Assembly (NCBI RefSeq): GCF_031191545.1
Contig: NZ_CP133472.1
Location: 992,001-1,056,000 of the forward strand
Origin: Schaalia odontolytica
GTDB lineage: Bacteria; Actinomycetota; Actinomycetes; Actinomycetales; Actinomycetaceae
Direction: 5' to 3'
Length of the DNA: 64,000 bases
Every line of letters begins with the position of its first letter. The stretch's first letter is position 1. The translations under genes and the position numbers were made by a program. Shown piece by piece: positions 33,956 through 44,402 of the stretch. The notes beneath the pieces are model-generated. The model made no database searches, was not told where the DNA came from, and was given only the letters and a program-made list of their open reading frames with translations.

Positions 33956-34875
33956 GGCGCCGAATCATGCTGTGCCTGGCTCCCGCGGTCATCACCTGCG
34001 TGTGTGCCCTGGTGTGGTGGCTCTTCGGCTCGAGGCTCGGGGTGCGCGCCTTCGTTTCCTTGCCCGCTGCCGTGGCCGCACTCGGCGTTCTGGTGTCCGC
34101 CGTTGCGGTGGCGTTCCTGCTCGTCTCGGTGGCTGTGTCGAAGGCGCGCCTCGCGGGTGCGGCGCAGGCTCAGGCGCGCCGCGATCTCGAGCACCGGCAG
34201 TTTCTGGCCCGCCTCGATCACGAGCTGAAGAATCCCCTGACAGCGATCCTCGCGGCCACGGCTTCGGGCGAGGACGAGGCCTCGGCCCTCGTGGCGGCCC
34301 AGGCCAGGCGTATGGGCGTGCTCGTGACGGACTTACGCAAACTGGCCGACCTGTCGTCGGCGCCCATGGAGCGCGAGCTCGTGGATCTGGAGGAGGCGGC
34401 ACGCGACGCCGTGGAGGCTGCACGCTCCAGCGTGGGCGAGGCGCGCAGCTTCACCCTGGTGTTCCCAACCGCCCCGTGGCCGCTGCCGCGCGTCGTCGGG
34501 GACGCCGATCTACTGTATTCCGCGATTCAGAACGTCGTGTTTAACGCCGTGAAGTACTCGGGTGAGGGCGACAGCATCGAGGTTCGCGGCAGCCAGTCGG
34601 AGACCGGCGTGAGCATTGAGGTCGCTGACACGGGAATTGGGATTCCCGAGGCGGAACGCGAGAGCGTGTTCTCGGAGCTGGCGCGCGGGTCGAACGCGGC
34701 TGGGCGCTCAGGATCGGGGCTGGGCCTGCCGCTCGTCCGCCTCGTCATTGAGCGGCACGGCGGCCACGTGCGCCTCACCTCGCGCGAGGGAGTGGGTACC
34801 AGCGTCGTCCTCACCCTCCCACTGCCCGACGAGGTCTCTCCTACGGCGCAGAGGATTCCCCAGCCCCCGAGGTGA
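33952..34875 (+). CDS. Sensor histidine kinase
   Basis: 307 residues. Two membrane helices (about 8-26 and 40-62) with almost no extracytoplasmic loop, so it probably senses within the membrane or through a partner. Phospho-acceptor His90 in RLDHELKNPLTAI, N-box QNVVFNAVKYSG near 195, G1 VADTGIGIPEAE, G2 GSGLGLPLV. No HAMP domain is evident. Coupled to the response regulator upstream; the stimulus is unknown. Confidence 0.94.
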   Translation: MRRRIMLCLAPAVITCVCALVWWLFGSRLGVRAFVSLPAAVAALGVLVSAVAVAFLLVSVAVSKARLAGAAQAQARRDLEHRQFLARLDHELKNPLTAILAATASGEDEASALVAAQARRMGVLVTDLRKLADLSSAPMERELVDLEEAARDAVEAARSSVGEARSFTLVFPTAPWPLPRVVGDADLLYSAIQNVVFNAVKYSGEGDSIEVRGSQSETGVSIEVADTGIGIPEAERESVFSELARGSNAAGRSGSGLGLPLVRLVIERHGGHVRLTSREGVGTSVVLTLPLPDEVSPTAQRIPQPPR

Positions 34876-34881
34876 ACGCCG

Positions 34882-34916
34882 CGGCCCCCCGCCAGCGGCG
34901 TGCTGGTGGGGGGCCG
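34882..34916. terminator. Bidirectional terminator hairpin
   Basis: 15-bp stem (34882-34896 with 34902-34916, one mismatch) between the convergent kinase and OmpA-like genes; it can serve both. Confidence 0.8.
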
Positions 34917-34992
34917 GGTGCGTGCTGTCAGAGTTCGCGTTGAGCCTTGGAGTGCGATCGGTGCACGGGAGAGCAGCGACCGAGCGCGGGTG

Positions 34993-35526
34993 TCACTTCT
35001 GCGCGCGGATCTCGACGCGCCGGTTCTGGGCGCGCCCCTCGTCCGTCTCGTTGTCGCCGATGGGCTCGGCTTCTCCCTTCCCATCGGTCGTGATCGACAG
35101 GCCGGGAACCTTGCCTGTGAGGTAGTCGCCCACGGCCTTGGCCCGACGCTTGGAGAGATCGAGGTTGTGGGCGTCATCGGCTACTGAGTCGGTGTGGCCC
35201 ATGACGGAGACCGTCGAGGGCTTAGCCTTGGTCCACTCCGACGCTAGGGAGTCGAGGACCTCCTTAGCACGCGCCGTGAGCTGATCAGAGTCGACCTCGA
35301 AGTTGACATCCCCCGAAAGCGTAGTGACCGTGGCATCGGGCTGCTCCGCCGTGGCGACCGCACCGTCGATCGTGGAGACGGAGAAGATGATCTTGACGGG
35401 TTCGGGGAACTCGATCGTCGCCACTGGCCACTCCACCTTGTCCGCGGCCAGGGCGGGGCTCGCGCCCACGGCGGCCACGAGCGCGAGGGCAGCAGCTGCT
35501 ACCGCGCGCCTCCTCATCATGGTCAT
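34993..35526 (-). CDS. Secreted OmpA-like peptidoglycan-binding protein
   Basis: 177 residues. A Sec signal peptide (AAAALALVAAVGASPALAA) is followed by an OmpA C-terminal domain: VNFEVDSDQL near 77, GHTDSVADDAHNLDLSKRRA near 110-129, and the end EGRAQNRRVEIRAQK. It should bind meso-diaminopimelate or related peptidoglycan in the wall. ATG 35526 has AGGGAG eight bases upstream. It lies 5 bp after the upstream lipoprotein gene, forming a two-gene operon. Confidence 0.92.
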   Translation of the reverse strand: MTMMRRRAVAAAALALVAAVGASPALAADKVEWPVATIEFPEPVKIIFSVSTIDGAVATAEQPDATVTTLSGDVNFEVDSDQLTARAKEVLDSLASEWTKAKPSTVSVMGHTDSVADDAHNLDLSKRRAKAVGDYLTGKVPGLSITTDGKGEAEPIGDNETDEGRAQNRRVEIRAQK

Positions 35527-35531
35527 GACGC

Positions 35532-36146
35532 TCACTCCCTGGTCACCGGGATGCCCTCGAAGGGGGCGACGTTCGGTATCGTCACGGTGACAGCACCCAC
35601 CCCTTCGGGCAGCTCCTTGAACGTCGTGAAGACGGTCCGAGATTCGCCGGGTTCGAGCGAGGAGGCGTCGAGTTCGCTGCACATGCAGGACTTGTCCGCC
35701 GCCTTTCCGGGCGAGTAGACGAGGCTGTTTTGCGGGTCAGCGAGCTTCACATCGTCGGACAGCAGGTTGTTGCCCCCGAATGAGACGTACCACATCAGGG
35801 TCCCCGTGGAACCGGTGTTCGTGACGGTGAAGGTCAGCGTCGTGACCCCGTTCTTGACGACCACGGAGTTCACGTCCACGCGGAAGTTCTTATCGTTGAT
35901 CGCTCCCTCCCAGGTGCCTTGAACCCCAGACGCGGCGGGCTTGGCGGTGCCCGTCGCCTGGGGCGAAGAAGTTGCCTGAGATCCCCCGGTGCCATTCGAT
36001 TGGGATGCGGCCGGAGCCGGACTGGATCCGCCGCCTTCATCCTGCTTGCTGATGCCGAGTTGGCAGCCGCTCATGGCAATCGCGAGGGGGAGCGCGGTCA
36101 GGGCCGCGAGCGCCCTACGTGTTATGCCGCTCCTATGTGCCTTCAT
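35532..36146 (-). CDS. Lipoprotein of unknown function with a C-terminal beta domain
   Basis: 204 residues. A signal peptide ends in the lipobox AMSGC, then a Ser/Ala/Gln/Thr linker and a DUF4352-like domain (VTTLTFTVTNTGSTG) with a CMC pair near 154. ATG 36146 has GGAGG nine bases upstream and is preferred to the ATG three codons earlier, which abuts the ribosome site. Operon with the OmpA-like gene suggests a shared envelope role. Confidence 0.85.
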   Translation of the reverse strand: MKAHRSGITRRALAALTALPLAIAMSGCQLGISKQDEGGGSSPAPAASQSNGTGGSQATSSPQATGTAKPAASGVQGTWEGAINDKNFRVDVNSVVVKNGVTTLTFTVTNTGSTGTLMWYVSFGGNNLLSDDVKLADPQNSLVYSPGKAADKSCMCSELDASSLEPGESRTVFTTFKELPEGVGAVTVTIPNVAPFEGIPVTRE

Positions 36147-36245
36147 GTCGATCATCCTCCGGTGTTGTTCAGTCGTATGTATCCCGGCGCCCGGTGCGCC
36201 GATGTATGAACTCTAACTGCGCTGTTTATCCATATGATCGCAGCC

Positions 36246-36265
36246 GTGTCGCAGTCTTGCGACAC
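36246..36265. promoter_or_regulatory. Operator-like inverted repeat in divergent spacer
   Basis: GTGTCGCA-GTCT-TGCGACAC, perfect 8-bp arms. It lies about 100 bp from the starts of both the lipoprotein and the iminopeptidase genes. Binding protein unknown. Confidence 0.45.
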
Positions 36266-36364
36266 CGTTTCACACACCGGAAAGAGCGCTGAAGTTCATG
36301 TCGGAAACCCCGCAGTCAGAGGGGGCACCCACCTCGGCGACGCGAACACGATAGGATTGTGCAC

Positions 36365-37675
36365 ATGCACACAGAGTCGTACTTGCATCACGGTCACGCG
36401 GTGTACGAGCACCGCCTAGAGGTTCCGTTGGACCACCTGCGCCCCTCCGGGGACGACAATCCGACGATCGAGATTTTCGCGCGCGAGGTCGTGCGCAAGG
36501 GCCGCGAGGAGTGCCCCTACGCGGTGTTCCTGCAGGGCGGACCGGGCTATCCGAGCCCGCGTTTCGGCACGTTTAGCGGCGGCTGGATGAATCGTCTCCT
36601 GCAGGACTACAGGGTGGTGCTCCTCGATCAGCGAGGAACCGGCCAGTCCACGCGCATGGACGCCCAGGCGCTCTCCCACCTGGCCACGGACGATGAGAAG
36701 GCCGCGTACCTGCGCCACTTCCGCCAGGATCAGATCGTGTACGACGCGGAGGCGCTTCGCCGCGAGCTGTGCGGCGATGAGCCGTGGACGACGCTCGGAC
36801 AGTCCTTCGGTGGCTTCATCACGACCTCGTACCTGTCGCTGGCCCCCCAGGGCCTGAAGGCCAGCATGATCACGGGAGGTCTACCCGGCCTCGTCCATGT
36901 GGACGACATCTACCGGCTCACCTACGAGCGCACTGCGGCGCGCAATCGGGCGTACTTCCAGCGCCACCCCGGCGACGAGAAGACGGTGCGCCAGCTGTGC
37001 GCGCACCTGGCGGACACGGAGGAGACGCTGCCGACGGGCGAGCGCCTCTCCCCTGCGCGCCTGCGCATTATCGGCATGATGCTGGGCGGGCAGGGCAACA
37101 CGGATCAGCTGCACTACCTACTCGAGGGCCCGTGGGTAAGCGTCGGCGGGCAGCGTCGTCTCTCATCGCAATTCCTGGCGGCGATCGGCTCTCAGGTGGA
37201 CGTCGCACCGATCTACGCCGTGTTCCAGGAGTACATCTACGCGTGCGCGACGCCGGAGCTTGTCGGCACGGCGACGGGGTGGGCGGCGGATCGCCTGGCC
37301 GAGGAGGTCCCGGGCTTCGCGAAGGACGCGGACCCGCTGGACGAGAGCGAGCCGTTCTACCTGACGGGCGAGCACTTCATGCGTCGCGTTTTCGACGAGG
37401 ACCCGGGCTTGGCACCGCTGAAGGGCGCGGCGGAGATTCTCGCGTCGACGACGGAGGCGGTGCCGGTCTATCTGCCGGATGTGCTCGCGCGCAACACTGT
37501 GCCGGTGGCTGCGGCCGTGTACTACGACGATATGTTCGTGCCGCGCGAGCTATCCCTGGAAACGGGCGAGTTGATCGGCGCGCGCCACTACATCACGAAC
37601 GAGTACCAGCACGACGGATCCGCCTATTCGGGCGGAAAGGTCGTCTCTCACCTACTTGACTTGCTCGCGGATTGA
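36365..37675 (+). CDS. Proline iminopeptidase-like alpha/beta hydrolase (S33)
   Basis: About 436 residues, close to the usual length of the larger prolyl aminopeptidases. The oxyanion motif LQGGPGYPSPR near 57-67, LLDQRGTGQST near 86, nucleophile Ser near 147 in LGQSFGG, and probable catalytic Asp in YYDDMFVPR and His in NEYQHDGSAY. It releases N-terminal proline from peptides in the cytoplasm. ATG 36365 has AGGA eight bases upstream; a GTG two codons earlier is possible. Confidence 0.92.
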   Translation: MHTESYLHHGHAVYEHRLEVPLDHLRPSGDDNPTIEIFAREVVRKGREECPYAVFLQGGPGYPSPRFGTFSGGWMNRLLQDYRVVLLDQRGTGQSTRMDAQALSHLATDDEKAAYLRHFRQDQIVYDAEALRRELCGDEPWTTLGQSFGGFITTSYLSLAPQGLKASMITGGLPGLVHVDDIYRLTYERTAARNRAYFQRHPGDEKTVRQLCAHLADTEETLPTGERLSPARLRIIGMMLGGQGNTDQLHYLLEGPWVSVGGQRRLSSQFLAAIGSQVDVAPIYAVFQEYIYACATPELVGTATGWAADRLAEEVPGFAKDADPLDESEPFYLTGEHFMRRVFDEDPGLAPLKGAAEILASTTEAVPVYLPDVLARNTVPVAAAVYYDDMFVPRELSLETGELIGARHYITNEYQHDGSAYSGGKVVSHLLDLLAD

Positions 37676-37706
37676 TTCGCGCGCTCACCTATTGAAAGGA
37701 ACGACT

Positions 37707-38225
37707 ATGACCGTGTCGACAACCTGTTCTTGTCCGTGCGTTGCGTCGGTGGATCCGACTCGGGTCGCGGGCTTCGCGGCGGGCGTGGGCGCGACCGTCG
37801 CCTGGTATGCGCTGCCGGATTACGTTCGTTCTCGCCCGCTGCGCGGCCTCGTGAAGGCGGGCTTGCTGGGCGTGCTGGGCTGGTCGATGGTAGCGCAGCT
37901 ACCGGAGCCCTCCGCCCTTACGCCTTACGACGACGAGGACGCGGATTGCTCGAAGGCGTCTCCCGTCGCAGGCGAGGATCCGCTCGACGGCGTCACGGAG
38001 GCGGACCCGTCCGAGCTTGCGGTTCTCGCGGGCGCTGCTCTAGGTTCGGCGATGATCACCGTCGGCGTGGAGCGCTGGCTGTTCCGCCGCGGTGAGCGTC
38101 GCCGCGCACAGGGGTCACGTTTCGCTCATACGAGGCAGGGGCTGGTCCTGGGCGGCCTGGAGGCCGCTTTGACCGCGCTGACGTTTGGTGCGGGCGCCGC
38201 ACGCGAGAGGCTCTCGAAGGGCTGA
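37707..38225 (+). CDS. Small membrane-associated protein of unknown function
   Basis: 172 residues with start ATG 37707 (AAAGGA upstream). An N-terminal CSCPC cluster is followed by two or three hydrophobic segments (about 20-36, 45-65, 105-123) and a basic region RRGERRRAQGSRF. It is 31 bp after the iminopeptidase gene and probably cotranscribed. Similar layouts occur in actinobacterial proteins next to peptidases, but I do not recognise a named family. Confidence 0.75.
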   Translation: MTVSTTCSCPCVASVDPTRVAGFAAGVGATVAWYALPDYVRSRPLRGLVKAGLLGVLGWSMVAQLPEPSALTPYDDEDADCSKASPVAGEDPLDGVTEADPSELAVLAGAALGSAMITVGVERWLFRRGERRRAQGSRFAHTRQGLVLGGLEAALTALTFGAGAARERLSKG

Positions 38226-38247
38226 GACGCTTCGTGCGGCCCGCTCG

Positions 38248-39327
38248 TCAGCGTTGACGCACGAAGATCATGTAGCGGGCAACGGCGGCACCGACCCATC
38301 CGCAGCCCATGAGGAGGATGGGCACACCCACGGCCGTCCACCACGAGGAGGCGGGAACGAAGTACCTCACGACCCCGAATGCTGCGGGGGTGAGCGCGAG
38401 GGTTGCGATCGAGATCGTCGCAACCCTCGCGCCGATGGGGCGGCGCTTGAACGCGAGGTTCAGGACGTCGCGGCGCTTCTTGCCCTGACCGGCGGCGACC
38501 CGCGAGATGTGCTGGCGTACTGCGGAGCCCATGGCGCGCAGGGGAAACAGTGCGGTCCACGCCAGCCCAACGATGAGGGCTACCTGACGACTGCCGAGCG
38601 CGTAGACGAGACCGGCAATCGACCAGCCGATCAGGTAGGCGACCGACAGGCCCAAGCACAGGGTGAACAGCGGTTTGAACACCAGCCAGTGCAGCTGATT
38701 TTCGTAGACGTTGGCGGCGGGGTTCTCCTCGAGGAGGTCGCGGTACAGGCGGCTGCTGGCGTCGGCGTGGTCGCCTGCTTCGAGGGAAGCGATGGATTCT
38801 CGAGCGGCCACATTTTCCGGCTCAAGCGCGAGGACGCGTTGGAAGACTTCGAGCGCTGCTTTCTCGTCATCCCTGGCGAGCACCCTGCCAAGGGTGTTGA
38901 GCACAAAGGAGTCTTCGGGGTCGAGATTCTCGGCTTCACGCGCTGCGTGCAGCGCCTCCTCCCACCGGTGGTTACGCGCAAGAGCGCGGGCCTTCGTGGC
39001 ATGGCTAGGACCCAATTCTGGACTGCTCTCGACGAGGCGTGTTGCATGGTCGAGCGCGCGACGAGAATCCGGCTCTAGGTGCGCCAGCCAGTACAGCGCC
39101 ATCGCGTGATTGGGCGAGGCTTCGATGGCTCGTCGGGCGCACTCATACGCCTTTTCCTTCTGATCGAGGGTCAGGTGGGCTTGGGCGAGGGCGCAATTCA
39201 CTCGCGCCGCGACCTCCGGATCGCTCTGAGGGATCGTGGCGAGCTCTTCGATGGCCTGTTGGGGACGCTTGATGTCGATCAAGAAATAGGCGCGCTCAAT
39301 CCGCCCCTGGATGTCATCGTTGGACAT
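38248..39327 (-). CDS. TPR-repeat membrane protein
   Basis: 359 residues. About six tetratricopeptide-like helices fill residues 5-200 (ARRAIEASPNHAMALYWLA, AREAENLDPEDSFVLNTLG). Four membrane helices follow, about 212-237, 241-260, 295-315 and 330-350. ATG 39327 has GAGGAGG upstream. It is 67 bp below the AAA+ gene on the same strand, suggesting a functional pair in which TPRs hold partners at the membrane. Confidence 0.85.
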   Translation of the reverse strand: MSNDDIQGRIERAYFLIDIKRPQQAIEELATIPQSDPEVAARVNCALAQAHLTLDQKEKAYECARRAIEASPNHAMALYWLAHLEPDSRRALDHATRLVESSPELGPSHATKARALARNHRWEEALHAAREAENLDPEDSFVLNTLGRVLARDDEKAALEVFQRVLALEPENVAARESIASLEAGDHADASSRLYRDLLEENPAANVYENQLHWLVFKPLFTLCLGLSVAYLIGWSIAGLVYALGSRQVALIVGLAWTALFPLRAMGSAVRQHISRVAAGQGKKRRDVLNLAFKRRPIGARVATISIATLALTPAAFGVVRYFVPASSWWTAVGVPILLMGCGWVGAAVARYMIFVRQR

Positions 39328-39360
39328 CGATCCTCCTCGGTCTCAACGAGCAAACGGCGA

Positions 39361-39392
39361 GTGGTGGGCGGCGTACTGACACCGCCCACCAC
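39361..39392 (-). terminator. Terminator hairpin after the AAA+ gene
   Basis: 11-bp stem GTGGTGGGCGG/CCGCCCACCAC directly after the stop codon, before the TPR gene. Confidence 0.65.
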
Positions 39393-39393
39393 C

Positions 39394-40986
39394 TCACATG
39401 AGGTTGTTTGCCCTCATGTACTCGGCGAGGTCGTCGTATTGGCCGTCTCGGTTGCCGTATTCGATGAAGTTGCGGGCGGTCACGAACCAGGGCCCAGCGC
39501 TGGGCCGAATCTGCTCCAGAGCCCTCAGGAAGTCGTGCATGGTCACCATGCGCACATTGCCGGTACGCACGGAGTCCATCATCGCGTATTCGACGGCGCT
39601 GTCGACCAGGTGGGCCAGGTCGGCACCGGTGAATCCTTGGGTGCGCTGCACGAGGTGGCCCAGGTCGATGCCTTCGACGGGGCGGGACTTGAGGTGGTGG
39701 TAGAGGACTGCCTGTCGGGCGGGGCCGTCGGGTGGCAGGACGGCGACGCTGCGGTCGAAGCGTCCGGGCCTGCGCAGCGCGGAGTCCACGTCCCACGGGG
39801 TGTTGGTGGCGGCGAGGATGAAAACGCCTTCGTTATCGGATCCGATGCCATCCAGTTCCATGAGGAGCTGGTTGGTGATCGGTCGCATGTAGTACGATCC
39901 GGCGTGCGATCGCCGCATGCCGATCGCATCGATTTCGTCGAGGAAGAGCACGACGGGTGCGTTGGCACGCGCGGTCTCGAAGAGCTCGTGGAGGTTAGCT
40001 TCCGATTCACCGAGGTAGCGTGCCATGACATCGCTGATCCTGACGTTCATGAATGCGGCGCCGACCTCGCCGGCGAGAGCGCGGGCGATGTAGGTCTTGC
40101 CGCATCCGGGAGGACCGTACAGCAGCAGGCCGCCGTTGAGGCTCTTGCCGTAGAGCTTGCGGATTTCCGGGTTGCGCAGCGGGGCCAGGAAGGCCGTGGT
40201 GAGGCGGTCCTTGACGGACTGCATGCCGCCCACGTCCTCCAGCGTTGACGTCACACTCTCGATGTCCCAACCCTCACCCTGGGGTTTGTCGTCAACTTCG
40301 ATTTCGCCTTCGACTTCCCCCTGCTTCACGAATGCGGGCGCAGGCCCGCCGACCTGCTTCTCGGCACTCTTCCAGTCGAAGCTTTGCTCTTTGGCGCCAT
40401 CGGCATGAGCGGCGCCATCACGCTCGTCTCCGGCCTCAGCCGCCGGAGCGTCTTCCTCGCCGGGGGCCGCTTCCTCGGTCGCATGCGGGAAGGCCGAGGG
40501 ATGCACCGTCACGATCGCGGGAATGCCTGCATCCTCCGAGGCGTGGGCCGCCGCAGTGGACTCGTCGGCAGCGCCGCCGTCGGGTACGCCCTGAATCTGG
40601 GACGCGTCCTGGGGGTGGGGGACGGGTTTTTCAGCCGGTTCCGCGGCGGACGCCACGGCCGCGTCGACAGCAGGGGTCGAGGGCACGGTGTCTTCGGTAA
40701 ACGCCGGGGAATCTTCGGCCACGGGACTCTCCGAGGCCGGGGCCGCCTCGTCAGGGGAGACACCAGCCGCCGGAGCGGGGGCCTCGGGTGCGCCGAGGGC
40801 GCTGCGCATGAGGGCAGCGACGCGCTCGTTGGTCGGGTCGGCGGCGAGAATGACGGCGAGATGAGGGATGGCTTCGCCGCCCCTCCCCTCAGCGATCAGG
40901 AGTTCCGCGAGATGCTCGCGCAGGGGGTGATCCTCGGGCCGCTGTTCGATGATCGACACGAGGGAATCAATGAGGGGATTCGTCAT
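39394..40986 (-). CDS. AAA+ ATPase with TPR-like N-terminus (CDC48/spastin-like module)
   Basis: About 530 residues. Residues 1-60 form TPR-like helices (DHPLREHLAELLIAEG). A long acidic Ala/Pro/Glu linker (about 65-240) follows, then one AAA domain: Walker A GPPGCGKT near 288, Walker B VLFLDEIDAIG near 344, sensor 1 AATNTP near 390 and arginine finger region RRPGRFDR near 400. It should act as a hexameric unfoldase or remodeller; the target is unknown. The 'AAA family ATPase with tetratricopeptide' layout resembles ESX EccA proteins, but no ESX gene is nearby. ATG 40986 or the GTG two codons before it could start the gene. Confidence 0.88.
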   Translation of the reverse strand: MTNPLIDSLVSIIEQRPEDHPLREHLAELLIAEGRGGEAIPHLAVILAADPTNERVAALMRSALGAPEAPAPAAGVSPDEAAPASESPVAEDSPAFTEDTVPSTPAVDAAVASAAEPAEKPVPHPQDASQIQGVPDGGAADESTAAAHASEDAGIPAIVTVHPSAFPHATEEAAPGEEDAPAAEAGDERDGAAHADGAKEQSFDWKSAEKQVGGPAPAFVKQGEVEGEIEVDDKPQGEGWDIESVTSTLEDVGGMQSVKDRLTTAFLAPLRNPEIRKLYGKSLNGGLLLYGPPGCGKTYIARALAGEVGAAFMNVRISDVMARYLGESEANLHELFETARANAPVVLFLDEIDAIGMRRSHAGSYYMRPITNQLLMELDGIGSDNEGVFILAATNTPWDVDSALRRPGRFDRSVAVLPPDGPARQAVLYHHLKSRPVEGIDLGHLVQRTQGFTGADLAHLVDSAVEYAMMDSVRTGNVRMVTMHDFLRALEQIRPSAGPWFVTARNFIEYGNRDGQYDDLAEYMRANNLM

Positions 40987-41043
40987 GCCCACAAGCCTAC
41001 CGGCTGGCAGGCTCGCAGGTGCACGCGCGGATTGACCGGTGAA

Positions 41044-41619
41044 TCAGAGCGTTCGGGCCAAGATCCTGCGCAGCGCCTGGCAGGAACGCCACGAGTCCAG
41101 GAGGCCCATCGCGAGAGGCAGGGAGACGAGAGCGGCCAAGAGTGCGGATTCGGTGGCGATCGCGATACCCCCGACGGCGAGGAATCCGATAAACCACGCG
41201 AGGCGCATGCGTGCGCAGGCCGTCAGGATGGCGCCGTCGCGCCGGGCAGCGCGCAGAGCTGCGTGAGAGTTGGAGAAGATGACGAGGTCTTCGTTGCCAT
41301 CCCATTCCTGGTGCCACCGGCGCGCCACGACGATGAGGGCGGTGAGTAGCGCAAGGAGGATCAGGCCCCCACCGAGAAGGAGGCCAAGAGTCAGTGCGGC
41401 GAGCTTTTCGGTCACCGGATCGGGCATGGAGGACAGCTCGACGATGGCGACGACCGTACTCAGGGACACGATGAGCAGGACGGTGACGATATCGATGGCG
41501 AGATTGATGCGCCCCTGCTTCTGCTGCCCGGAGCGCACGCGGTTGTAGCGACGCAACTGATCGTTCCCCAGACGGTAGGGCCTGGAGACTGCGGCGAATT
41601 CTAAGGGCTGATATGTCAC
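41044..41619 (-). CDS. Membrane protein of unknown function
   Basis: 191 residues, GTG start. Four hydrophobic segments at about 41-62, 73-97, 137-155 and 158-172, with a short charged loop (RRWHQEWDGNED) between the second and third. No motif recognised. It lies 58 bp upstream of the AAA+ gene on the same strand and may share its operon. Confidence 0.75.
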   Translation of the reverse strand: MTYQPLEFAAVSRPYRLGNDQLRRYNRVRSGQQKQGRINLAIDIVTVLLIVSLSTVVAIVELSSMPDPVTEKLAALTLGLLLGGGLILLALLTALIVVARRWHQEWDGNEDLVIFSNSHAALRAARRDGAILTACARMRLAWFIGFLAVGGIAIATESALLAALVSLPLAMGLLDSWRSCQALRRILARTL

Positions 41620-43273
<1,654 letters not shown>

Positions 43274-43696
43274 TCGGTCCGAGGCCGTTGCTGGGCTGCG
43301 CTAACGCCACGGCCTGACCACATTTCTCATCTCACGACGCTCGTGGGTGCGCCCGCCATCCGGCAGGCGCACCCACGTCGTTATCCCGCGCGGCGCGCCC
43401 GACGCGCTCCCTAAGCCAACAGCGCGACGCTGCGAGTGTCCACACTCTGTTTGCTCGCACACACTTATCGTCACACATGTAACATTTACACCAGAAGTCA
43501 CAGTCGCACCATTGCGGAGTATTCCCCGTCGTGGCGCGCATCCGGAACGAATGCTGAGCCTTTGCTCATCGGGAACATCCCGGCAGATGAGGCCACAGCG
43601 CTTCCCACGCCGGTTAGACTGTAACCGGGAGCGGCTGCGCTTCCAGACAGAACGTACGTCGCGCACAGGGCGCGGGGGAATGAGGAGAGCACGACT
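43274..43696. other. Spacer between nrdF and the fhaA-pknB operon
   Basis: 423 bp with the nrdF terminator (43342-43377) and, in its AT-richer part (43440-43520), presumably the promoter of the seven-gene operon. I could not fix -35/-10 elements. No gene seen. Confidence 0.5.
43342..43377 (+). terminator. nrdF terminator hairpin
   Basis: Perfect 12-bp stem (43342-43353 with 43366-43377) and 12-base loop, 68 bases after the nrdF stop. Confidence 0.8.
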
Positions 43697-44398
43697 ATGA
43701 GCATCTTCGACCGCTTCGAGAGCGCCGTCGAGAGAGGCGTCAACGGCGCCTTCTCACGCGTGTTCCGGTCGGGGATCAAGCCCGTGGACATCACCACGGC
43801 GATCCGCCGCGCCATGGACGAATCCGTCCAGGAAGTCTCCGCCTCCCGCATCATCGCCGCGAACCACTTCACGGTCTACGCCTCGCGCGCCGACCTGGCC
43901 TCCCTCGAAGCGTCCCTTGACGTCCTCGCCGACGAGTTCGCCCAGCAGGCCACCGAGCACGCCTCAGCAAACAGCTACTCCCTCCTCGGCCCCGTCACGA
44001 TCGAATTCATCGCCGACGCATCCGAGCCCAGCGGCACCCTCAAGGTCGACGCCGAAAACCGCAGGGGACCCGCTGCCCCCGCCACGGCCTCGTCCGCATC
44101 CCCCGAACACCCCATCATTGACGTCGACGGTGAAAAGTGGCTGCTCACCGAGCCAGTAACCGTCATCGGACGCGGCTCCGAAGCCGACATCGTCGTCAAC
44201 GATTCGGGCGTCTCACGTCGCCACCTTGAGCTGCGCATTACGCCCACCGGCGTCATCGCGACCGACCTTGGATCCACCAACGGATCCTTCGTCGAAGGCC
44301 ACCGCATCGACGCAGCGACCCTGCTCGACGGCAACCAGATCGTCATCGGACGCACCAAGATCCTCTTCTGGACCCACCCAGACCAGAGCGGAGTTTAA
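43697..44398 (+). CDS. fhaA: FHA-domain protein FhaA (DUF3662 plus FHA)
   Basis: 233 residues. The N-terminal DUF3662 domain (MSIFDRFESAVERGVNGAFS, to about 115) is linked by an Ala/Ser/Pro stretch to an FHA domain (about 148-225) with GRGSEADIVVNDSGVSRRHLEL and STNGSFVEGHR, which binds phosphothreonine. In relatives it binds kinase-phosphorylated partners in peptidoglycan assembly. It opens the operon and is 4 bp from fhaB. The linker is much shorter than in the mycobacterial protein. It contains a one-mismatch copy of the GACGAGGCCGGGG word. Confidence 0.95.
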   Translation: MSIFDRFESAVERGVNGAFSRVFRSGIKPVDITTAIRRAMDESVQEVSASRIIAANHFTVYASRADLASLEASLDVLADEFAQQATEHASANSYSLLGPVTIEFIADASEPSGTLKVDAENRRGPAAPATASSASPEHPIIDVDGEKWLLTEPVTVIGRGSEADIVVNDSGVSRRHLELRITPTGVIATDLGSTNGSFVEGHRIDAATLLDGNQIVIGRTKILFWTHPDQSGV

Positions 44399-44402
44399 TG
44401 AA

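Noticed and set aside
39394-40986. AAA+ protein as EccA of a type VII secretion system
   Set aside because: Only the layout is similar; no ecc, mycosin or WXG100 genes are visible in the window.
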